Assembly (NCBI GenBank): GCA_010909165.1
Contig: MU008164.1
Location: forward strand, 310,001 to 374,000
Origin: Anthoceros angustus
Taxonomy: Eukaryota > Streptophyta > Anthocerotopsida > Anthocerotales > Anthocerotaceae
Length of the DNA stretch: 64,000 nucleotides
Direction: 5' to 3'
Shown one piece after another: positions 56,293 to 64,000 of this stretch; position 1 is the first letter of the stretch, and each line of letters starts with the position of its first letter. Made by a program: the position numbers and the translations under genes. Under the pieces are notes generated by a model, which was not told where the DNA came from, did not search any database, and saw only the letters and a list, made by a program, of their open reading frames with translations.

Positions 56293-59200
56293 ATGGAGGA
56301 ACCGGATGCTGCGGAGCTGGAGTGGCTGGCGATGCAACAGGACGACGAGCTGCTGGGCAATGACAATGAGGATACGTACATGGAGAATGCGCAGCAGCCT
56401 GCTGCGTCAGCGTCGGGTGGCCCTCCGATTGCCTTGCCTGAGGAAGATTTAAGTTGGGTTCCACCACCACCTGCTTTCTCTGAAATTCAGCACCACAATT
56501 CATCAAGGCATGAACCTCCAAGGGAGAACGTATTCAGGGTCGAGCCAGAAAGAGAATACCAGCACCATGCTGAAGCCAAGCAGCTCTACCGGAGGGCAGC
56601 TGATATTGCGGGGGGCTTCCTGCCTGTGACGGGGCCATGTGGGAAGCGAGTATATGCTGCCATTACCAGAGATGTTTGTGCAGACAGAAATTTTACGACA
56701 TTCGGCAACAAGGGCTCTGGGGGTAGGAACTCTTGAGTTCTCAGTTGAATTAGTAAGATGGCTTCAAGCTCGGATTTTGTCTCTTGTGCTCATGTAGCTG
56801 AAGGTACGATGTCACCCACCAGGTCTTCTTTCGGTTCCAATTCATACCTTGCTGGCTCAGTTGGAGGAGGAGAACAGCCTACAGGTAAGAAACAGTGTGG
56901 TTCCAGCAGTCAGATCATGGGTTGATGGGTTTTGCAGAAAAGCAGGACTTTTGCTGCTTTGACATATATTTTATGCAACTGTTGTAGACGGTCACTGCTG
57001 CTGAAGCAAGTGAGATTTCTGCCCGGGACGATACGGGCCTCAGCAAGGAACAGGATCAACTTTGGGTGGACAAGTATGCACCTAAGATGTTTACTGATCT
57101 CCTTAGTGATGAACAAATTAACCGAGAGGTGGGTCTTCCTTTTTGAACTTGAATTGCCACTAGCCGGTGATGTGTATTTGATTTGGTCGGTGTAGAGGGG
57201 TTCAAACATGGGATCTTGGAGCCTTGAAGTGGCTTGTGCTTGCGTGCTCATAGGGCCAGGCCTAAATGAACAGATTCTATGCAAGCTCTTTTCCAGGTGC
57301 TACAGTGGTTAAAGCAGTGGGATACTTGCGTGTTTGGAAAGAAGGCACGATCTGTTCCATCCAACCAACATTCAGGTCTGGAGCAGGAGAGGTGGAAGCC
57401 AGAGAGACTAACAGGAGGTCATGGAATGTCAAAAAGAACATCAAGTTTTCAACGATTTGGCAAAGCAGATAAGGCAGCATACCATGGAGAAAGAAAGACG
57501 TCTGGACAGGAGTCTTTGCACCCAAAACCTCACAGTAGCGCCTTTGAAAAGGCAAGAGCTTGTCTTTGCATTTCCGCTGTTTCTCTTCTCCAGAATATTT
57601 TCTCTCAAAGCCTGAACAGTGGTCCTGCCTTTTCAGATTCTGCTCTTGAGCGGTCCTCCTGGGCTGGGAAAGACAACTCTAGCACACGTTGCAGCCAAGC
57701 ATTGTGGCTATCGTGTTGTAGAGGTACATGTCCCGACATCTAATGAATGTTTCTTTGACCCACCAAGCTTTACGTTGAGAGCACTGCAAGTGAAAGTACA
57801 TGCACGCAGAAAAGCAGCTCTGTTGCTGCGGTCCTTCTCACCTTCAAGCAAAGACTGGATCCTTACAAATCTTCTGTACAGATAAATGCAAGCGATGATC
57901 GTGCTGGAGCTACACTTCAATCAAAAATTCTAGACGCTTTGCAGATGAGAAGTGTCTTGGGAGATGGCAGACCGAATTGTTTGGTAATCATGCCATCACT
58001 CAAGTTTGTGCAAAAAATACATTATTCCCTGGTTGAATGCTCATTCGAGACTCTGATGTGCAGGTAATTGACGAGATAGATGGATCTCTTGGAGGACGAG
58101 AAGGGAAATCAGCAATTGACTCAGTTTTGAGTTTGGTATGTAAAGTTCTAGGCTTAATCCCTTCAATAGTACCTGATAGCAAGCTGATATATGGAATTCG
58201 ATCTTTGAGATCTGGATCTCATTGAAAGCCGATGTTTGCAGATTGCTGCAGAATCAAAGTTACTGGAAGATGCAACTGAGGCAAGTAAGCCCGCCTCCAC
58301 AAAGTCAAAGGAGAGGAAAAAGGGTGCTCCAGCCCGCAAACTTTCTAGACCTGTAAGACATGTGCAGGGTTCCTTCTTTTCTAAGCCAGAGAGGCTTGTG
58401 GCTTGATCTGCATCTATCATGCTCCTTGCTCCGTTCTCACAGTTGCTGTGGCTCTCACTGCAATTCTCTTCAGGTTATATGTATTTGTAATGACCTCTAT
58501 GCCCCTGCTTTAAGAAATCTTCGCCAAGTTGCCAGGTAAAGAAGGGATACAGTATTTGGGTACTTGTCTGGTCCTTTGGCAGCTTTCTTTTAATCTGATG
58601 ATCCATAACCACGACTGCATTGTGTATACTTATAGAATCGAAAGATTTATCCAGCCTGGTCTTTCTCGAGTTGTGACAAGGTAGTCCTCATTGTTGACCC
58701 CACCAAGCAGACAAGTCTCAACTTCTAAAGGCAGTGAAGTGATAGTAGGTGTCAGTTGCCTTCTGGCAGGCTTAAACAGATTTGCAGCCAGGAGGGATAT
58801 GCTACAAATCCTCGCGCCCTTACTCTTCTGGCCGAACATACAGGCAAATTGCTCATCCAGCATTGAAAGTACATCTATGTATGTTTGGGTGTTGGTGTCA
58901 GGTCCCTTCATCCTGAAACATTGTAGCTTTTGTGTGAGACAGAGTGTGACATTCGCTCATGTCTGCACACCCTTCAGTTCTTACAGCAAAAGGGGCAACC
59001 TTTAAACATGGTACTGAAATCTGCATAGCATCTTGATGCTCTTAAACTCGTCGAGATAGCCATGACATGTCTGACGTAGGCCATGTGTTTGGTTCCAAAG
59101 GTTGATGTGGCGTCTCAATCGACAGGGAGGAAAAACATGACCCATAACATTTTCAAGATGTGGAGAGAGGTCTGCTTCTTTCATCTACTCTGCAACATGA

Positions 59201-61256
59201 TGTCACAGGCTTCGACGTCCTTTCTAGTGGGTTTGGAGATACTTTGTCTAACAGGTTGTTCATCACGGTGGCAGGTGTTTCAAAGTGGTACCAAACGATC
59301 TCGGGCGGGGAGTTGGGGTCCAACAAACATGAAGAGTGGTGGTGGAACAGAGCAGATGGAGTTCCAACGCCTTTATGACATCTTCTCTAACCAGTAAGTT
59401 GTCTGTTTTCGTCCGTCATTCTGTGCACTTAAGTGGTTTCGACGTTTGGCTGATTTGATTATCCGTGTGGTTTTACCTCTGCAGTGGTGACTTTGATCTA
59501 GGATTCGAGGGTGTATTTGAGAACTTATTGCAGATGCGGTCTCATGACACCTCGATGACGAAGCTGGTATGATATTGGTGCCAACGCTCGATTCCATGAC
59601 CATCAGTGTAATTTAGTTGTCCTGTTCTTCAAGTCGGTGTGATTGCGGTGGTTACAGGTTGAGTGCTTGAATATCCTCGGGACTTCTGATGTCGTGGAAC
59701 ACAGGGCTGTTTCGCGGCAACACTTCTTCCTTCATGGTGAGATCACTGTTCTGGCGTTTCATCACGAAGACTTGCTTTACATTTTCAGCATTTCGTGCTG
59801 GTGCTTTTCTTGTAGCGTACCAACCATCAAATTTTCTGGCCGTCCGGAGACTGATTTCTCAGCCAGAGATGCCTCATATAACCTGGCCTAAGTTATATCA
59901 AAGGTACTTCAGCGGTCTTTTCTTCTTAGCCTTCGTCTTTCAGATATTCAGAAGACAATTGCACTGGGTCGTTGGTCTAACTGCTTCGCTTGCTAAATGT
60001 GATGTAGCTTCAAGCGTGACGTCAGCTTGAAGAGGGAGATGCTTCAGGATTGGCTTCTGAGCATGTCTGTTGCAGCGAGACGTACTTACAGCCTCCGAAC
60101 TCTCACCCAAGATCTGATATCTCCACTCCTTGCTGCATTGTCCCCAAGGAGGCTACGGACAGTTATCTTCTGAACCTTGATATGTGGCTGTCGGCTGTCA
60201 TTCCCAAATGCTGCCTGTGAGTTTTCCTCCATTTTTTTTGTTGTGGCTGTCCCTTCATGTCGCCCATGGTTGGTTTCTCAGGTGTCCTATCATATATTCA
60301 CAAAAGATGAGAAGGACGAGGTGAAAGAGCTCGTTGGGTCCATGCTTAGATACGGCGTCACTTACAAACAATCAAATTCTGGGAATGGACCAGAGAAGGT
60401 GTTATTCCACATGCATCCGCCGATCAACTCCCTGATCACGTTCCAGGTTAGACTATCATTTAAGCTTTCGCTTGGTAACAACTTTTTTTGGATCGACAGA
60501 AGGTGAAGGACTTGTATTGCCTGTTCGACAGGGCTACTTACCACAATATTGCCCAGTCTCGGATTCCCTGCGGCAAATGCTGAGCCATGAGGTATGAATG
60601 CTTGTTCAGACGAGGCGGCAAAGAGATGGTCTCGAGAACTTGACAGACTTGTTGCAATGGTCATATAGCCCAGCTCTATTGTTGCTGAATATGGAAGCAT
60701 GCTACAGGCTCACATGGAAAGCATCAGACAAAGAGCCGGAGTTTCTTCATCAGAAGAACAAGAAAAGCCCGGAAAACTCAAGCAAGGGCCGGAAGCCTCT
60801 TCTTCTGGGACTCCAGTACTTCAAGATACTCCATCCGCAAGGGAGAAACCCAGAAAGCAAGAGGTGATAAATCCTCCAGCCCCACAGAAGAATGTAAGGA
60901 AGAGACCTGCTCAGGATGCTACGAGCATATTTGACAGGTGAGCTGCACTGACATTAAGGTAGGATTGTGCAAGACGTGAATAAGCAAAATCTACATCCCA
61001 GCCTGCCTGTTCGCAGGTGGAGGATTCAGCCCAAGGATCCTACGAAGACCAACGTTGTTCCAACTTCTACGGCTCAGAGAGACTCGCGGCCTATCGTTTT
61101 CAAGTACCAGGAGGTAAGGTTGTGACTGCATTGCTCACCAAAACAGAGGAAACATGTTGTGTGTTCCAGGGACCAACCATATGTGTCGTGATGACGCGGC
61201 AGGGCTTCACAAGTGCCATCAAGCGGCCCATGTTTGTCCGTGAATTTTTATCATGA
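56293..61256 (+). CDS. Chromosome transmission fidelity protein 18 homologue
   Basis: CTF18 is the large subunit of an alternative clamp loader (with RFC2-5, DCC1 and CTF8) that loads PCNA and supports sister-chromatid cohesion. I derive 23 exons: 56293-56722, 56798-56884, 57007-57128, 57297-57551, 57637-57723, 57882-57983, 58064-58135, 58242-58352, 58474-58535, 58636-58680, 58770-58843, 58943-59010, 59101-59169, 59275-59393, 59485-59566, 59658-59736, 59816-59903, 60008-60161, 60282-60446, 60532-60591, 60708-60937, 61017-61113, 61203-61256. All phases agree, giving about 903 residues. Motifs: [12 protein letters not shown] box, Walker A GPPGLGKT (304-311), Walker B VIDEIDG (362-368), [11 protein letters not shown], sensor-2-like CDIRSCL, C-terminal [10 protein letters not shown]. 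Introns 4 and 11 begin with GC. The acceptor of exon 21 is uncertain (60,669 is an alternative). Confidence 0.92.
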
Positions 61257-61307
61257 GCAGAGCTGCAGCCCGGGAGAAAGCACTGAATCACTCGGCAAAG
61301 GAAGTGC

Positions 61308-62078
61308 TCATTTATCCGAGCAGACGACGTCAGAGTAGAAGCCGAGGACTGTTCTCCGAATGCAGTCCTGCACACTGAGGAGCTCCACATCGAACACCTC
61401 GAACTGCTTGGCGCTGAAGAAGGTGGAAGGCCCCACTGGCGGGCCGAGCTCGGGGGGCACCACTATCCTGCGCTTGCCTCCTGCGCGCATGCTGCTGATG
61501 CCTTCTTCGAACCCGGGGATCATGCCGTTGATGCCAATGCGAGTGCGCGCAGGCGTACCTTGCTGGTAGCTGCTGTCCACCTTGCGGCCGGACTCGTTGT
61601 AGCCCGTGTAGTGGAAGAGCACCTGCTGGCCCTTCTGCGGCGGATCCCCCTGCCCCGGCCGGATGTCCAGGTAGATGAGCCCCGACTCTGTGCTCACGTA
61701 CTCCGAGGTCACCACCACTTTCACCTCGAAGCCTTCCCGGATGAAGCCCGGAAACCCCTCCGGCGCATTGTTCAGCCTCTGCATCCTCCTGTTTTGCTCC
61801 AGCAGTCGATCCTCGTCGAATGGGCTGCTCACCGGCCTTGGCCGACGCCGCTGCTGCTCCTCCTCTGCCGCAGCAGCCCCTGCCATCTCCATCCCAGTCC
61901 CCATGCCTAGTCCCAGCCCCAGCCCTAGTCGCAGCAGTGCCATCCTCCTCCCTCCCTGCCTCGCCACTGCGGGCCTCGCCTCTTCTGACTTCCATTCAGC
62001 CCGCCCTGTCACTGCATTCCTCACACTCCTCAGTTGCAGCAGGCCCAGCTGCTTCTGCAGCAGCACAGGAGCTCCCAT
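61308..62078 (-). CDS. FKBP-type peptidyl-prolyl isomerase, thylakoid lumen (FKBP20-2 type)
   Basis: The 256-residue intronless frame encodes an FKBP immunophilin (prolyl cis-trans isomerase). Residues 1-70 look like a bipartite chloroplast transit peptide: a Ser/Arg-rich start, twin Arg at 44-45, a hydrophobic Leu/Gly stretch and AGAAAAEEE, a likely lumenal cleavage site for the Tat route. The FKBP fold spans about 135-236 (GQQVLFHYTGY, GMIPGFEEGISSM, GKRRIVVPPELG, FEVFDVELLSV). C-terminal Cys239 and Cys253 within the DCIRRTVLGFYSDVVC-type tail match the redox-active pair of Arabidopsis FKBP20-2, a protein linked to photosystem II supercomplex assembly. It converges on CTF18, with only 51 bp between stop codons. 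Confidence 0.9.
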   Translation of the reverse strand: MGAPVLLQKQLGLLQLRSVRNAVTGRAEWKSEEARPAVARQGGRRMALLRLGLGLGLGMGTGMEMAGAAAAEEEQQRRRPRPVSSPFDEDRLLEQNRRMQRLNNAPEGFPGFIREGFEVKVVVTSEYVSTESGLIYLDIRPGQGDPPQKGQQVLFHYTGYNESGRKVDSSYQQGTPARTRIGINGMIPGFEEGISSMRAGGKRRIVVPPELGPPVGPSTFFSAKQFEVFDVELLSVQDCIRRTVLGFYSDVVCSDK

Positions 62079-62347
62079 TCTCTTGGATGAAATGAACGGA
62101 CGAGCTTTTGCTGTGATTCCGGATAAAATAGATAGCTCTCAGCACCAACTCTTATCTGCCACAGTGATTCCAGTGCGATTCTGTAATTGTACATCCATTG
62201 TCATGTGGTTATGTCATTCATGCTTGCGTCCAGTCTGCTGGTGTCGAGGAGAATATCAAAACACGAGGCTCGTCCTTTGTGCATGGTTGCGGGCTGCGGG
62301 CTGCATCCAACAGAAAGTTGATGAAAATATCCCGGCATTGAAGTCCA

Positions 62348-62361
62348 GGGTTTAGGGTTTA
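62348..62361 (-). promoter_or_regulatory. Double telo-box upstream of the FKBP gene
   Basis: GGGTTTAGGGTTTA on the plus strand reads TAAACCCTAAACCC in the direction of the FKBP gene, about 270 bp upstream of its ATG. Telo-boxes occur in promoters of plant translation and chloroplast genes. The site lies at the end of a diverged duplication of about 80 bp (62,263-62,348 and 62,405-62,484), whose units share ACGAGGCT, GCATGG and TGAAGTCCA. Confidence 0.5.
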
Positions 62362-62539
62362 CATTGTAGTCCGTCGTGGTGGTGCTGAGGAATACACCGC
62401 ATCACGAGGCTTATATTTCAAGCATGGCTGCTGACTGCATCCACACTGTTGATGTTGAGGAAAAGATCCCGATACTGAAGTCCAAAGAAGGAAATCGTCA
62501 CGAAGGATTCTCACTAGGTGGAGAATGGTATTCTGATAT

Positions 62540-63343
62540 TCAAGAGGGAGAACTGGAATGGTAGAGAACTGATTCAGGATTCAGTTCAAGAGGGAGAACT
62601 GGAACCGGATCCAGTGTAACCCTGACTTCGGCTGAGGGAGAATCGGCAGATTCCGGTAGATCAGCCGAAGTCTCCTGATGTGATGCGATGCAGAGGGTGA
62701 GGGTGAGGGAGACGGAGACGGCCGCATCAGGAACGGGATACACCTGCTCCCGAGGCGTGACGAGCGAGGACCATGTCTCCCTGACCGCGGCCAAGGGCGC
62801 CTGCTCTCGAGCTAGGGCAGAGACATCTTGGATCTGGACGATCCAGGAGGATGCAAAGCTACGGAGAACGTGGCCGCGCAGCCCGAGCTGGATGGCGCGG
62901 CGGGGAAGCTTGGCGCCCATGGGATCATGGTCGGGATCCCACTGCAGCCGCACCTGGGAGGAGGCCACGGCCGCCTGCCAGGTCTCCCGGTCCCGGAAGC
63001 CCGCGGCCGGGTGGAACATGGAAGGCACTGCCTGCGCCAGAATCCAGTCGAAGGCGGCGCGGCGCAGCCGAATGGCCAGCACCATCTCCTGCCCGGGCTT
63101 GCTCCCCCAGCCACTGCGGTGCATCATCCACAGGAAGTTGGTCTTCACCCACGACATCCTCGTCAGGCTGAAGTGCTCCCCTCCCAGAAATCCGTGATCC
63201 AGGGCAAACCGCCCGATCTCTGGCCTGTACGCCTGGTACACTACTACCGTGTCATCGTCGAAGTGCGCCAGGATGTGGCGCCCGAATAGCGGCCACCTCT
63301 CCATCTGGGACACGTATCTTTCCATCTCCAATTTGAACTCCAT
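62540..63343 (-). CDS. DUF4291 family protein
   Basis: A 267-residue intronless frame. Residues 28-175 carry the DUF4291 pattern: DDTVVVYQAYRPEIGRFAL (30-48), MSWVKTNFLWMMHRSGW (63-79), KPGQEMVLAIRLRR (82-95), VRLQWDPDHDP (131-141) and RAIQLGLRGHVLRSF (149-163). The family is widespread in bacteria and fungi and its biochemical role is not established. The 90-residue tail is low-complexity (Ser, Pro, Glu) and unlike the core. The stop lies in an 18-bp direct repeat (TCAAGAGGGAGAACTGGAA at 62,539 and about 62,588). No targeting peptide is evident. Start chosen as the first Met; there is no upstream in-frame Met nearby. Confidence 0.85.
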   Translation of the reverse strand: MEFKLEMERYVSQMERWPLFGRHILAHFDDDTVVVYQAYRPEIGRFALDHGFLGGEHFSLTRMSWVKTNFLWMMHRSGWGSKPGQEMVLAIRLRRAAFDWILAQAVPSMFHPAAGFRDRETWQAAVASSQVRLQWDPDHDPMGAKLPRRAIQLGLRGHVLRSFASSWIVQIQDVSALAREQAPLAAVRETWSSLVTPREQVYPVPDAAVSVSLTLTLCIASHQETSADLPESADSPSAEVRVTLDPVPVLPLELNPESVLYHSSSPS

Positions 63344-64000
63344 CTCAATGGCGGAGTTTTTCCCGGTGAGGTCTTCATTTTATTCAGGCAGGGTAAGGCA
63401 GTTCGAGCACAGCGCGATTCCATGCTTGAGTGCGTAGTAAGCTTGGAAAAGTCCTATACCTAAACGTTGTTTGAGAGTAGATCTAGGTCATATAGGGTCC
63501 AGGCTCTCCCAGTTGAAGACCGAACGTAGAAAACGGGAAACGGGACTGTGGCGTTTGAGCGAGATGGTTTTTTTGTAATGGGAGACCTAATCAAGAACGA
63601 CGAACAGGTTTGTGCGCGCACGGTCTCGCGGGCGTCGACGGCAATTTAACCCTAAACGACAACCCCTATGTTCCGAGAAATTCAAGCATTGTAGTTTCTA
63701 TTTGTTTTTGTAAATATTATGGTCAGATATTAAGGGTAGTGCCAAGCAGCTCTTTGTGGGCTTTCCAATAAGCCTATGGTTGCCTTCAAAAGAGTAGAAT
63801 ACCTCCTCGGAGTTTCGGTCGATATATCCCTCTTAGTGCTCTTTTGAAGTGTTCTAGGTGCGGCTCAAGTGCAAAACACGACTGGAGATGTAAGAGGATT
63901 ACTGCTAATCACCACCAAAAAACCAAGGAAAATTGTTCGATAGCTCATCAGATGCACCAAGAGAAACGACGGGGCCCTTCACAAAATGGACCCGCCATGG
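63344..64000. other. Intergenic region and probable DUF4291 promoter
   Basis: No gene is seen. TTTAACCCTAAACG near 63,647 is a telo-box that could serve the minus-strand DUF4291 gene or a gene beyond the window. A CG-rich patch at 63,610-63,640 (GCGCGCACG, CGCGGGCGTCG) precedes it. The last 300 bases are AT-rich without recognisable features. Confidence 0.4.

Noticed and set aside
61330-61995. 221-codon minus-strand ORF overlapping the FKBP gene
   Set aside because: It is another frame of the GC-rich FKBP exon. Only the 61,308-62,078 frame contains the FKBP motifs.
62348-62361. Interstitial telomere repeat
   Set aside because: Only two TTTAGGG-type units. This fits a promoter telo-box rather than telomeric DNA.

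Overview
This is nuclear DNA from a streptophyte plant. The evidence is a complete plant-type RPL4, a 23-exon CTF18, a thylakoid-lumen type FKBP20-2, telo-box promoter motifs, and Ty1/copia and CACTA (En/Spm) transposons of plant type. The short introns (mostly 70-170 bp) and the compact gene spacing would fit a bryophyte, lycophyte or charophyte, but I cannot place the species.

The window has two very different parts. From 1 to about 54,160 it is a nested graveyard of mobile elements with no convincing intact host gene. In order it holds: a decayed intron-containing gene with an internal tandem duplication (1-4,590); a CCGGAC-rich LTR-like block (5,330-6,600); a copia reverse-transcriptase remnant, LTR and gag/pre-integrase remnant (6,615-9,774); a CACTA terminus inserted into that copia (9,775-10,060); GC-rich tandemly duplicated DNA (10,340-15,360); a minus-strand CACTA TNP2 transposase shattered into repeated sections (15,361-22,085); a satellite array (24,812-26,490) beside the longer repeat it appears to come from; a duplicated 1.8-2.7 kb block ending in AAGTC arrays (27,221-31,790); five degenerate minus-strand copies of an acireductone dioxygenase gene (32,160-42,120); an element carrying exon-like segments and a promoter-like stretch (42,121-46,780); and a second, plus-strand CACTA transposase remnant (46,784-52,200).

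From about 54,160 to 63,345 it is compact, clean host sequence: RPL4 (+), CTF18 (+), FKBP20-2 (-, convergent with CTF18) and a DUF4291 protein gene (-). These genes act in translation, sister-chromatid cohesion/DNA replication and chloroplast protein folding. The role of DUF4291 is unknown. There is no sign that they form one pathway.

The most unusual signal is the way repeat copies differ. Differences are dominated by deletions of 1 to about 12 bases at CG- or CNG-containing sites, while the host genes read through 23 exons without one frameshift. This is either a sequencing artefact at methylated cytosines or a real mutational process acting on methylated repeats. The second is the acireductone dioxygenase gene, amplified inside repeats with its exons, splice sites and TATA-box promoter still recognisable.
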